This document shows positions 46,196 through 54,909 of a stretch of 64,000 nucleotides of DNA, one piece after another. Position numbers and translations under genes: made by a program. Below the pieces are notes generated by a model. It saw nothing but the letters and a program-made list of their open reading frames with translations, was not told the origin of the DNA and did no database searches. Positions within the stretch are counted from its first letter, which is position 1. The number at the start of each line of letters is the position of its first letter. Origin of the DNA: Gilvimarinus sp. DA14 (GTDB lineage: Bacteria; Pseudomonadota; Gammaproteobacteria; Pseudomonadales; Cellvibrionaceae); NCBI RefSeq assembly GCF_024204685.1, contig NZ_CP100350.1, positions 744,001-808,000 of the forward strand, read 5' to 3'.

Positions 46196-46207
46196 TGGTT
46201 AACCAGA
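46196..46207. promoter_or_regulatory. GTTAAC-core palindrome before the fimbrial operon
   Basis: CTGGTTAACCAG is a perfect 12-base palindrome about 115 bases before the pilin start and 10 bases before the G tract. A related palindrome precedes the LuxR-type gene, which suggests a shared regulator site. Confidence 0.45.
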
Positions 46208-46217
46208 ACGTGCGCGC

Positions 46218-46226
46218 GGGGGGGGG
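46218..46226 (+). repeat. Nine-G homopolymer tract
   Basis: A run of nine G within GCGC...GCGCC, 95 bases upstream of the pilin start codon. Such tracts upstream of surface genes can change length by slipped-strand mispairing. Confidence 0.85.
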
Positions 46227-46320
46227 CGCCACGGCCTGATAAATCTCTCAGGCGTTACACCCCAACACTAACGGCTCCTTGAGCCAATAAAATTCATGTT
46301 TAACGTAAAAGGATCTACCC

Positions 46321-46836
46321 ATGAAAAAGCTACTTTTGACTTCCGTACTGCCTCTGGCTGCCCTGGTATCTACTTCGGCCTCTGCCACTCCAGACACCGA
46401 CAGCTTGAAGCTGGAAGGTAAAATTGACTACCAGTGCACCCTGACCCTGTCTGGACAAAACGGCAGCAGCGTAAACCTGGTGATCGGCCAGCAGAGCGTA
46501 GGCAACTTCGCCGTTATTTGTAATGACCCCGACGGTTTCGAAGTATCTGTCACCTCGGCCAATGGCAGCAACTTGCAAGACGATGGCGGCAACTACTCGG
46601 CTCCTTACAAAATGAAGTTCACCCCAAACGCCAACCAGCCATCAGTCAGCCTGTTCAGTGGCGGCTGGGAAGCTCTGGATGTGTCTGACCAGGTGAATGG
46701 CTTTGTTGCCGACTTCGCCGACGCTGACGGCGCGGCTTACGGCATGATGTTCAAGATTGATGATGGTTTTAACAACGCTCTGCCTGGCGGCGTTGCGTTG
46801 AAAGATACCGTTACCTTCTCTATCGACGGCTTGTAA
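46321..46836 (+). CDS. Fimbrial major subunit (chaperone-usher pilin)
   Basis: A 171-residue precursor with a signal peptide (about 1-22, STSASA-TPD), then a single Ig-like pilin domain. The two cysteines (YQCTLTL and AVICNDPDGF) have the spacing of the first-strand disulfide of chaperone-usher pilins, and the protein ends in a beta strand (KDTVTFSIDGL) typical of the donor groove region. It is followed by a chaperone, an usher and a tip protein. The exact fimbrial class is not clear; the sigma/archaic (spore coat U) type fits best. Confidence 0.82.
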   Translation: MKKLLLTSVLPLAALVSTSASATPDTDSLKLEGKIDYQCTLTLSGQNGSSVNLVIGQQSVGNFAVICNDPDGFEVSVTSANGSNLQDDGGNYSAPYKMKFTPNANQPSVSLFSGGWEALDVSDQVNGFVADFADADGAAYGMMFKIDDGFNNALPGGVALKDTVTFSIDGL

Positions 46837-46936
46837 TCGTCCGCTCGTCCTAAGCAGCCGCCTGCTCAGGCGGCTGCTTAGGAGTCGTGCTTAACAGATA
46901 AGTTTTTACCGTCATTCGCGATCCCAGGTAAACCCC

Positions 46937-47677
46937 ATGACTCTCATTAATCGACACATCCGTCTCGCCGTTATTACGGCATTCGCTCTGCTGCTAGCCA
47001 GCCACAGTTTCGCCTACAGCGTATCGCCCTTACGCACTGAACTGACGCCTATCGGTAAAGGCAGCACTCAGAGAATCACCATTACCAATACCGAATCCAA
47101 GCCTATCACGCTGGCGCTAAATCCTGAGAGGATCACTACCGATAGCGAAGGCAAGGTTTCCCGCGAACCGGCCGCGGATGACATTCAGGTGTTTCCGCCC
47201 CAGGTGATTCTCGCCCCCGGCAAACGTCAAATGATACAAATTCGCTATACAGGCGATGCCAATACTTTGTCGTCGCTGTACACCATTCATGTCAGTCAAG
47301 TACCCATTTTGGCCACAGAAGGTGCCGCCCAGATTAAAGTCGCCATGGATTTTCACGTCGCCGTATTAGTCCAGCCTGACGATGGAGCGCCGCAATTGTC
47401 AGTAGAAAATATCATTCAGGACGAGACGAATTCTGGCTGGAAAGTGAACGTGGTCAATCGCGGCAATGCGGCGGGAAGATTCAATTGGGGCGAATGGTCC
47501 GCGCAAACCGATAGCGGCAAAGTAAACATTCCCCACAATGATCTTGAAATTGGCGAGAGTGGTTACATTCTTCCGGGCGACAGTCGCTGGATTACCCTGC
47601 CCCCTTCGCAGTCACAGACCTTTTCTCAAATTCACTCTATTACTTTCACGCCGAATACGGCCCTGGCCAGCCAATAA
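46937..47677 (+). CDS. Periplasmic fimbrial chaperone (PapD-like)
   Basis: Stabilises subunits in the periplasm by donor-strand complementation. The 246-residue precursor has a signal peptide (cut near SFA-YSV), an N-terminal Ig domain (VSPLRTELTPIGKGSTQRIT, VFPPQVILAPGKRQMIQIRY, with the basic Lys/Arg pocket residues) and a second Ig-like domain ending SQTFSQIHSITFTP. It lies 100 bases after the pilin gene and three bases before the usher. Confidence 0.9.
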   Translation: MTLINRHIRLAVITAFALLLASHSFAYSVSPLRTELTPIGKGSTQRITITNTESKPITLALNPERITTDSEGKVSREPAADDIQVFPPQVILAPGKRQMIQIRYTGDANTLSSLYTIHVSQVPILATEGAAQIKVAMDFHVAVLVQPDDGAPQLSVENIIQDETNSGWKVNVVNRGNAAGRFNWGEWSAQTDSGKVNIPHNDLEIGESGYILPGDSRWITLPPSQSQTFSQIHSITFTPNTALASQ

Positions 47678-47680
47678 ACT

Positions 47681-50107
47681 GTGTGCCAAGCGAGTCGGCT
47701 TTGTTTTACTTTCACCTGCATCCTTGTGTCAATCTTCCTCGGCTTGGATGCAGGTGCTAACGAGCCCAGCGTGAGCGCAACTGACAATTCAGATGCGCTG
47801 TTTCAACTGACCGGCCCTCTTTACCTTGATGATCGCTATCTTGGCGATATTGATCTGCAAGTTGACATGTCGGGCAACGGCGTTGTCGATGCGAAAAGAT
47901 TCTTGCAACTGCTTCAACCCCTTGTGTCGCAGCAGCTGTATACCGCATTCGCCACCATAGCCGAGTCAAATGACTTTGTGACGTTTCAGTCTCTCAGCGT
48001 CTTCGGTGCACAAGTGAGTTACGACTCCTCGACTCTGGGCGTGAATGTGGCCCTGCCGGCAAGTCAGCGCGGCGGGAAAGTTCTGCGCCTTAGCGGAATG
48101 CAAGCCCCCAAGCCAACCAGTGCCGCCCAGCCTGCACCGGTCGCTGCTGGATTGCGCTTGTCAGGCCAAAGCTCTTGGGTGTATGGCGATATTGACTCGA
48201 TGCAAAGAGATATCGGGCGCGCCGAAGGTTTTATTACTCTGGGGGGATTTGAAGGCATAACCATTGAAAGCGCGGTGAATTACAACTCCACCTTGACCGA
48301 TAAAACCGATATCGAAGGCTGGAAGCTCACCAAAGATTTTTTCTCCAGCGCGACACGTTTGCAGGCGGGGGAAATACCCATACTCGGAAGCGGCTTACAA
48401 TCGTCCACAACGATACAAGGTTTCGGTGTCTACCGACAGTACCAAGAGATTCGCCCGTTTCAGAATGTACGCCCTACGGGCCGACAAAGCCTTTTACTTG
48501 AGCAGCCCTCTACCGTAGACATTTATGTCAATGGCACCAAACTGCAATCCATAAATCTTCCTCCCGGGCCCTATGATCTTGATGATTTCCCGCTGCTGGA
48601 CGGTTTTAACGACGTACAATTTAGGATTCGCGATGCCTCGGGCAATGAAGAGATCATCGATAAATCCGTCTTTTACTCTCCCGCAATTTTAGGCGACGGT
48701 GTCACGGACTTTGGCGTTTGGGCTGGAGAGCCCGCCTATAACGACAACAGTGGCAATGATTTTGTCAGCTCAGCGTATCTGCTGCGCGGTTTTGGCTTGG
48801 CAACCGTGGGCGGCAATATGCAAGTGAGTACAACCGGTTATCAACTGGGTAACTCAACCGTTATTGCCGGTCGAAACGGCTTTCTCGCCTTTGATCTGGC
48901 CTGGGGGCAAAACCGATACACAGGTCAACACGGAATGTCCGCTGCGGTAAATGGTCATTTAAATCTTTCCCTGCGCAAAGAAGAGGACTTAAGACTCGAC
49001 TTTCGCGCCGAGCGAATCGGCCGGACCATGTTCAACCCTATGGCGGGTAATGCACGCAACTCCCAGCTCTGGCAAACCTCCTTAACCGGCTCATGGAAGT
49101 ACAATCGCGACACATCCTTTTCTTTTGGCGCAACGCTACAGCAGCGCCGCCGGTACGATGAAAACGATTGGTCCACCAACCTCGGCCTGACGCGTCGCTT
49201 TGGCGAGCTGAGCCTGAGCGTCAATGCCACCCACACCGAGCGGGCCAATCGCAACAGCGAAAGCTCTTTTCGTTTAAGTCTGACCCTGCCCATAGGGCAG
49301 GACTCTCGGGGCGCCAGCCGTTATGATTCACGCTCGGGTCGCACCGAACTCGAATTATCACGTTTAAGGCGCAACGAAACCTCCGACTGGTCTGCCCAGG
49401 CCGTGGTAGGCTCTGACTCGCTCGAGCACAGCGCCGACATGGAAGCTGCCTGGTATGGCCAGCGTTTTTACTCCCGCGTCAATCACAACTCGGTCGAACC
49501 AAACCAGTCTAACAGCGGCAGAATACACGCCAGCTCAATCCAGCTTTCGACAACGCTCGGCTATGCCGACGGTAGCCTCGGCTGGGGCCGCTCCAGTCCA
49601 ACGGGTTTTACTCTGGTGGATATTCACCCTTCACTAAAAGAGACGAGCCCCTATGTCGTGCAGACCGGCGAAGTTATGTTTAAACACGATGGCCTGGGCC
49701 CCGCACTTATCCCCGCGCCTTTGGCGTATATCATGTCAGACCAAGAGGTGGTGATTGACGACTTACCCCTGGGGTACTCCTTCGCCAACAGTGTAAGACG
49801 CATTATGCCCGGCTTTGTGAGCGGCTATAAATTTGCTATTGGCACCGATGCCCACAAATCGGTAACAGGAATATTGCTCACAGCGGCGAATCAGCCAGCC
49901 GCGTTGCTAATGGGCAAATTGATTCCGCAAGCCAACGACTCACCGACGGTAGAGTTTTTCAGCTCGACCAACGGCCAATTTTTTGCCGAGGGCCTGGCAC
50001 AAGGCCGCTACGATATCGTCATCCAAGACACCGTCCGCGGAACAATCGAGATTCCTGATGGTGAAGACACGCTTATTGATCTCGGGAGGGTTCTAATCCA
50101 TGAATAA
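47681..50107 (+). CDS. Outer-membrane fimbrial usher
   Basis: The usher exports and polymerises subunits. The 808-residue precursor starts at a GTG three bases after the chaperone stop and has a signal peptide (cut near DAGA-NEP). It shows an N-terminal periplasmic domain (about 40-110), a large beta barrel with plug region (PSTVDIYVNGTKLQSINLPP, GPYDLDDFPLLDGFNDVQF, RIRDASGNEEIIDKSVFY) and C-terminal domains (GLAQGRYDIVIQD). These signatures are shared by alternative/archaic ushers. It overlaps the tip gene by eight bases. Confidence 0.93.
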   Translation: MCQASRLCFTFTCILVSIFLGLDAGANEPSVSATDNSDALFQLTGPLYLDDRYLGDIDLQVDMSGNGVVDAKRFLQLLQPLVSQQLYTAFATIAESNDFVTFQSLSVFGAQVSYDSSTLGVNVALPASQRGGKVLRLSGMQAPKPTSAAQPAPVAAGLRLSGQSSWVYGDIDSMQRDIGRAEGFITLGGFEGITIESAVNYNSTLTDKTDIEGWKLTKDFFSSATRLQAGEIPILGSGLQSSTTIQGFGVYRQYQEIRPFQNVRPTGRQSLLLEQPSTVDIYVNGTKLQSINLPPGPYDLDDFPLLDGFNDVQFRIRDASGNEEIIDKSVFYSPAILGDGVTDFGVWAGEPAYNDNSGNDFVSSAYLLRGFGLATVGGNMQVSTTGYQLGNSTVIAGRNGFLAFDLAWGQNRYTGQHGMSAAVNGHLNLSLRKEEDLRLDFRAERIGRTMFNPMAGNARNSQLWQTSLTGSWKYNRDTSFSFGATLQQRRRYDENDWSTNLGLTRRFGELSLSVNATHTERANRNSESSFRLSLTLPIGQDSRGASRYDSRSGRTELELSRLRRNETSDWSAQAVVGSDSLEHSADMEAAWYGQRFYSRVNHNSVEPNQSNSGRIHASSIQLSTTLGYADGSLGWGRSSPTGFTLVDIHPSLKETSPYVVQTGEVMFKHDGLGPALIPAPLAYIMSDQEVVIDDLPLGYSFANSVRRIMPGFVSGYKFAIGTDAHKSVTGILLTAANQPAALLMGKLIPQANDSPTVEFFSSTNGQFFAEGLAQGRYDIVIQDTVRGTIEIPDGEDTLIDLGRVLIHE

Positions 50108-50954
50108 TCTACGTTCTGCGCTCACGGTAGTACTGTTAACACCGTTTCCCGCTCTCGCCTGTAGTTTAGACTTTGCCCTTAAGCCCACACCTATTTCGGT
50201 TAATTACGAGCCCTTTTCCTCCTTGGGTGCGCTGGGAAAAACCACATTTGAATTAAAAAATACCGGCGCCGAAGACGAGTTTATTCTCGAACTTCGCAAG
50301 CTTGAGGGCTCCCAGCTTGACGATTTCAGCTTAAGTTTTGAAGCAAAAACCAGTGACGCTCAATTGCGCACGATTGACGAAAATCGCTTTCGACTGAGTA
50401 TTGATTCGGGCCAAGCCAAGCAAATTAATCTAAATACTTTGGTATCCCATGCCTCAGTGCCCGCTGCTGGCGTCACCACAGCCACTTACGAGCTAGAAGC
50501 AACCAGTGCCACCACCGGCTTAAGCTGCTGGGAGGAGGAGTATCTATCGGTACAAATAAACGCGCCTTCTCGCGCACAACTCAATATTGCCGGAACCGAT
50601 TCGGCCTTTGTCGATGGCCCTGATATTTATCATCTGGATTTCGGCCGACTGGTAGAGGGTTTGAGCCGCAGAATATTCCTGCAGCTGCGAGCCAATGAAG
50701 ATGTGTTAATGACTCTTGAATCAGAGAATAAGGGGACAATGCGACATAAAGAGTTGGTAAAGTACGCCGTCGCTTATCAATTTGCGTTATCGGGGCAGGT
50801 ATTGGACCTAAGCAGTAAAACCTCACTTAGTCTACCGGCAGCCCCGACTTTTCGCGGCGTTTCGCTACCGGTGGATATTACCATCGGCGAAGTGGACGGA
50901 GTCCCGAGCGGAGATTATGCAGATACCATCACTATTGATGTCTCGGCTCTTTGA
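50100..50954 (+). CDS. Fimbrial tip/adhesin protein with spore coat U-like domain
   Basis: The last gene of the fimbrial operon, overlapping the usher by eight bases. The 284-residue precursor has a signal peptide (cut near ALA-CSL) and two beta-rich halves. The N-terminal half (CSLDFALKPTPISVNYEPFS) and the C-terminal ending (GVPSGDYADTITIDVSAL) resemble spore coat U domain proteins that form tips of sigma/archaic fimbriae. What it binds is unknown. Confidence 0.78.
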   Translation: MNNLRSALTVVLLTPFPALACSLDFALKPTPISVNYEPFSSLGALGKTTFELKNTGAEDEFILELRKLEGSQLDDFSLSFEAKTSDAQLRTIDENRFRLSIDSGQAKQINLNTLVSHASVPAAGVTTATYELEATSATTGLSCWEEEYLSVQINAPSRAQLNIAGTDSAFVDGPDIYHLDFGRLVEGLSRRIFLQLRANEDVLMTLESENKGTMRHKELVKYAVAYQFALSGQVLDLSSKTSLSLPAAPTFRGVSLPVDITIGEVDGVPSGDYADTITIDVSAL

Positions 50955-50964
50955 GTGTGCTCGC

Positions 50965-51615
50965 TTAATTGCGGATAAATTCGGCGTGAATTTCTATATC
51001 GATGTCATCGCCAACGGCGGGAACAAAACGCCCCATATCGAATGCCGAGCGCTTAAAACTAAGGTTTGCCGCAAAGCCGATAATATAATCGCCGGTTAAG
51101 CGGTTAGTAGTGGCACCATTAATTCTTACATCTAACTGCGCAGACTGAGTTACGCCGCGAAATTGTAAAGTGCCGCGAAATATCAAAGTGTTGCCGTCTC
51201 GCTCAGCACGCCCATCAGAGACGAATAGCGCTTGGGGATAGGTGTCAGCACAGAGCCAGTCACAGCTTTTTAACGTTTCTGCAAAATCCGGATTATTGAC
51301 ATCCAATGACTGCATATTTACCGACGCGCGAATGCGGCTCGCTGCAGGATCTTCAGGTACATAATCGAGCTCTGCACTGGCCTGGTTAAAGCGGCCGACA
51401 AACTCAGAGACATTCAGGTGGGAAACTTTAAAAAGGACACTGGTGTGTTTGGGATCGAGCGAATAATTGCCCTGTTTAAGGGCGGTTAAATCTGTTTCTA
51501 CATCCGTGGAAAGCACTGCCCCGCAGCTGCACAGCAGCAGCGAGGCAAGCAATAAGAATAATCTGCGCGGCAGACTATTCCCACTCAATAGTCGCAGGCG
51601 GCTTGCTGGAGACAT
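50965..51615 (-). CDS. YceI-family lipoprotein
   Basis: YceI proteins are lipocalin-like periplasmic binders of isoprenoid or amphiphilic ligands. The product has a basic n-region, hydrophobic [10 protein letters not shown] and a lipobox ending in Cys (LCSC), then the YceI domain ([53 protein letters not shown]). The start is uncertain: the ATG at 51615 lies inside guaA; a GTG at 51636 and later TTG codons nearer the guaA stop are alternatives. Probably co-transcribed with guaA. Confidence 0.85.
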   Translation of the reverse strand: MSPASRLRLLSGNSLPRRLFLLLASLLLCSCGAVLSTDVETDLTALKQGNYSLDPKHTSVLFKVSHLNVSEFVGRFNQASAELDYVPEDPAASRIRASVNMQSLDVNNPDFAETLKSCDWLCADTYPQALFVSDGRAERDGNTLIFRGTLQFRGVTQSAQLDVRINGATTNRLTGDYIIGFAANLSFKRSAFDMGRFVPAVGDDIDIEIHAEFIRN

Positions 51616-53152
51616 CGTAGGTGACCCGGGATACACCCGAGATCTCGTTAATAATTCTGTTAGAGACTTTCTCCAGTAGCTCGTAGGGCAAGTGCGCCCA
51701 GCGGGCGGTCATAAAATCGATGGTTTCTACCGCGCGCAGGGCAATCACCCACTCGTAACGGCGACCATCGCCCACCACGCCCACGGATTTAACCGGCAAG
51801 AACACGGCAAAAGCCTGGCTGGTTTTGTGGTACCAATCGGCATTGTGCAGCTCTTCGATAAAAATCGCGTCCGCCTCGCGCAGAATATCGGCGTATTCCT
51901 TTTTCACTTCACCGAGAATGCGCACCCCCAAACCTGGCCCCGGAAACGGGTGACGGTACACCATGTCATAAGGCAGGCCCAATTCTAAGCCTATCGCGCG
52001 CACTTCATCTTTAAACAACTCGCGCAAAGGCTCTACCAGCTCCAACTTCATGTCGTCGGGTAAGCCGCCAACATTATGATGGGATTTAATCACGTGGGCT
52101 TTACCGGTTTTCGCGGCGGCCGATTCAATAACGTCTGGGTAGATAGTGCCCTGAGCCAACCAGTGAACGTCTTTAATTTTGGCGGCTTCTTCGTCGAACA
52201 CTTCAATAAAAGTGTTGCCGATAATTTTGCGCTTGCGCTCCGGATCGTTCTCGCCTTCCAGGCGTCCCAAAAACAGCGCTTCTTTGTCGGCGCGAATCAC
52301 GTTAACACCCATGTTCTTGGCGAACATGTCCATCACTTGATCACCCTCGCCTTTGCGCAACAAACCATTGTCCACAAACACGCAGGTGAGCTGATCACCA
52401 ATGGCTTTGTGCAACAGCGCGGCCACGACTGAAGAGTCCACCCCACCGGACAAGCCCAGCAAAACTTTATCCGTACCCACCTGCTCGCGCACTTTGACGA
52501 TAGCGTCTTCAACAATATTCGCGGGCGTCCACAATGCTTCGCAGCCACACAGCTTTAATACAAAGTGTTCAAAAATACGCTTGCCCTGCAGTGTGTGGGT
52601 TACTTCAGGGTGAAACTGCAGGCCGTAAAACTCTTTTGCTTCGCAGTGCATGGCCGCAATTGGGCAAGAAGGCGTAGAGGCCATAACCTCAAAGCCGTCG
52701 GGCAGAGCCACAACTTTGTCACCGTGGCTCATCCACACGTCCATCAGCGCGCTGCCATCGGCGCCCACATGGTCTTTAATGTCGTGTAACAAGGGGCCTG
52801 CGTCTTCAACCTTTACCTGGGCATAGCCAAATTCCTGCACCGCAGAGCCCTGTACTTTACCGCCCAGCTGTTCAGCCATGGTCTGCATGCCATAGCAAAT
52901 ACCCAGTACCGGCACGCCCAAAGTGAAAACCACATCGGGGGCACGGGGTGAGTTCTCGACAGTAACGGACTCAGGGCCGCCGGCGAGAATAATGCCGCTG
53001 GGGTCAAACTCGCGAATCTCCGCTTCGGTCATATCATAGGCGCGAATAATGGAGTAAACCCCCACCTCACGTACGCGGCGGGCAATCAATTGGGTGTACT
53101 GAGAGCCGAAGTCGAGAATCAGAATGCGCTGAGCGTGAATGTCCTGAGTCAT
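51575..53152 (-). CDS. guaA: GMP synthase (glutamine-hydrolysing)
   Basis: Converts XMP to GMP with glutamine and ATP. The 525-residue product has the class I amidotransferase domain ([19 protein letters not shown] with the catalytic Cys, [11 protein letters not shown]), the ATP pyrophosphatase P-loop ([20 protein letters not shown]) and the C-terminal dimerisation domain ending PPATIEWE. Length is normal. Gene order guaB-guaA is standard; a terminator-like hairpin lies between them. Confidence 0.97.
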   Translation of the reverse strand: MTQDIHAQRILILDFGSQYTQLIARRVREVGVYSIIRAYDMTEAEIREFDPSGIILAGGPESVTVENSPRAPDVVFTLGVPVLGICYGMQTMAEQLGGKVQGSAVQEFGYAQVKVEDAGPLLHDIKDHVGADGSALMDVWMSHGDKVVALPDGFEVMASTPSCPIAAMHCEAKEFYGLQFHPEVTHTLQGKRIFEHFVLKLCGCEALWTPANIVEDAIVKVREQVGTDKVLLGLSGGVDSSVVAALLHKAIGDQLTCVFVDNGLLRKGEGDQVMDMFAKNMGVNVIRADKEALFLGRLEGENDPERKRKIIGNTFIEVFDEEAAKIKDVHWLAQGTIYPDVIESAAAKTGKAHVIKSHHNVGGLPDDMKLELVEPLRELFKDEVRAIGLELGLPYDMVYRHPFPGPGLGVRILGEVKKEYADILREADAIFIEELHNADWYHKTSQAFAVFLPVKSVGVVGDGRRYEWVIALRAVETIDFMTARWAHLPYELLEKVSNRIINEISGVSRVTYDVSSKPPATIEWE

Positions 53153-53181
53153 GGGTGTTCCAGTTTGCTAATGGGAAAATG

Positions 53182-53210
53182 AAAAACCCCTGCAGTTGAA
53201 TACAGGGGTT
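53182..53210 (-). terminator. Intrinsic terminator between guaB and guaA
   Basis: On the minus strand AACCCCTG pairs with CAGGGGTT around a 10-base loop and a T run follows. It lies 25 bases after the guaB stop and 30 bases before guaA, so it can end or attenuate the guaB transcript. Confidence 0.8.
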
Positions 53211-53234
53211 ATTGAATCAATCGAACGGTCGAAC

Positions 53235-54710
53235 CTAGCGCCCGCTTACCGGGTAGTTAGGCGCCTCTTTGGTAATCTGCACATCGTGCACATGGCTTTC
53301 GCCCATACCCGCTGCAGTTACTCTTACAAATTTGGGCTGGGTGCGCATTTCCAGCATGCTGCGGCTACCGGTATAGCCCATAGCCGAGCGCAGGCCGCCC
53401 ATCAGCTGGTGCACAATCGCATTGAGCGGGCCTTTATAAGGTACACGCCCCTCGATGCCTTCGGGCACAAGTTTCTCAGCGCCTTCGCTGGCATCCTGGA
53501 AGTAGCGATCAGACGAACCTTGGGTCTGAGCCATAGCGCCCAGCGAGCCCATACCGCGATAGGCCTTGTAGGTGCGCCCCTGGTAGAGTTCAACTTCGCC
53601 CGGTGCCTCTTCAGTACCGGCGAACATAGAGCCCATCATGACACAGTCGGCGCCAGCCACAATCGCTTTGGCCAAGTCGCCACTAAAACGCACGCCGCCA
53701 TCGGCAATTACCGGCACCTCGGTGCCCTGCAATGCTTCCACGACATTGGCAATGGCAGAAATTTGCGGCACACCCACACCACTGACAATGCGAGTGGTGC
53801 AAATTGAACCCGGGCCAATACCCACTTTCACCGCGTCTGCGCCAGCTTCGGCCAGAGCCACAGCAGCTTCAGCGGTGGCAATATTACCGCCAACCACCTG
53901 AACTTCGGGGTATTTTTGCTTGATTGAGCGCACCCGCTCGATCACATTTTTTGAGTGACCGTGAGCGGTGTCGACAACCAATACATCGACACCCGCCTCC
54001 ACCAGTGCCTTCACCCGATCGTCGGTGTCGGCACTGGTGCCAACACTGGCACCCACACGCAGACGACCCTCTGGGTCTTTACTGGCATTGGGGTATTTTT
54101 CTGCTTTGTTAATATCTTTGACGGTAATCATACCGCGCAATTTAAAATCTTCGTTCACCACCAGCACCTTCTCAATCCGGTGCTTGTGCAGCAGCGCGCG
54201 AATTTCGTCAGCGCCAGTTCCTTCCAGGGTGGTCACCAACTTTTCTTTGGGGGTCATGATGCTGGAGACCGGCGCGTCCTTGTTGGACTCGAAACGCACA
54301 TCGCGACGGGTCACAATGCCCACCAGGTCGCCATTTTCCAATACCGGAACACCGGAAATATTGTTGGCCTTAGTCAAGGCCAACAGATCATTAATACTAG
54401 CGTTCGACTCAATGGTGATTGGGTCTTTGACGACGCCGGCTTCGTATTTCTTAACCGCGCGTACTTCCTGCGCTTGTTTTTCGATGGACATGCTTTTGTG
54501 AATGATGCCGATGCCGCCTTCCTGGGCAATGGCGATGGCCAAACGCGCTTCGGTAACGGTATCCATTGCCGCAGAGACCAGAGGAATGTTCAAAGCGATA
54601 CCGCGTGTCAGACGGGTTTTTAGCGACACATCTTTAGGTGTCACCTCGGAATACCCGGGCACCAGCAAAACATCGTCAAACGTGAGTGCTTCTTCAGCGA
54701 TTCGCAACAT
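53235..54710 (-). CDS. guaB: IMP dehydrogenase
   Basis: Oxidises IMP to XMP with NAD. The ATG at 54710 gives 491 residues starting [20 protein letters not shown]. The barrel is interrupted by two CBS domains (about 95-205; [20 protein letters not shown]). The catalytic Cys is in [18 protein letters not shown] and the active-site flap in [13 protein letters not shown] longer frame reaching 54869 is not supported because the promoter lies inside it. Confidence 0.97.
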   Translation of the reverse strand: MLRIAEEALTFDDVLLVPGYSEVTPKDVSLKTRLTRGIALNIPLVSAAMDTVTEARLAIAIAQEGGIGIIHKSMSIEKQAQEVRAVKKYEAGVVKDPITIESNASINDLLALTKANNISGVPVLENGDLVGIVTRRDVRFESNKDAPVSSIMTPKEKLVTTLEGTGADEIRALLHKHRIEKVLVVNEDFKLRGMITVKDINKAEKYPNASKDPEGRLRVGASVGTSADTDDRVKALVEAGVDVLVVDTAHGHSKNVIERVRSIKQKYPEVQVVGGNIATAEAAVALAEAGADAVKVGIGPGSICTTRIVSGVGVPQISAIANVVEALQGTEVPVIADGGVRFSGDLAKAIVAGADCVMMGSMFAGTEEAPGEVELYQGRTYKAYRGMGSLGAMAQTQGSSDRYFQDASEGAEKLVPEGIEGRVPYKGPLNAIVHQLMGGLRSAMGYTGSRSMLEMRTQPKFVRVTAAGMGESHVHDVQITKEAPNYPVSGR

Positions 54711-54749
54711 AGCTATCCAACCTTTGCGCTTGGGAAAAATAAGCGCGAA

Positions 54750-54779
54750 AGTATACCGCAAAAGTGCCGCACAGGTAAA
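54750..54779 (-). promoter_or_regulatory. Sigma-70 promoter of guaB
   Basis: On the minus strand TTTACC (54774-54779) and TATACT (54750-54755) are 18 bases apart; the predicted start is about 30 bases before the guaB ATG. Confidence 0.6.
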
Positions 54780-54909
54780 CTTAAAACTATTCATGACAGG
54801 ACTGTAACCTGCTGAATTTGTTTTATTTTTGTAACACTGCCAGCAAAGCACGGCGGCGCCCGAAAACAAACACTGCCAAGGCGCAAAAAGCCTCTGCTAC
54901 AATGGCGCG

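Larger units (their letters stand above)
45842..46320. other. Long leader region upstream of the fimbrial operon
   Basis: 479 bases without a credible gene. It contains the palindrome CTGGTTAACCAG (46196-46207), a nine-G tract (46218-46226) and AAGGA as ribosome site eight bases before the pilin ATG. No standard -35/-10 pair is convincing, in keeping with an activator-dependent promoter or a long untranslated leader. Confidence 0.6.

Noticed and set aside
46141-46230. CRISPR or phage attachment signal around the G tract and palindrome
   Set aside because: Only single copies are present, with no regular spacing, cas gene, integrase or tRNA nearby.
45842-46320. Small coding gene in the fimbrial leader
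   Set aside because: No frame of useful length with a ribosome site was found on either strand.
53955-54623. 222-residue open frame antisense to guaB
   Set aside because: guaB is unmistakable on the other strand over the whole length, and the antisense product has no recognisable features.
54711-54869. N-terminal extension of GuaB
   Set aside because: The extension has no resemblance to IMP dehydrogenase and covers the promoter; the standard start is at 54710.
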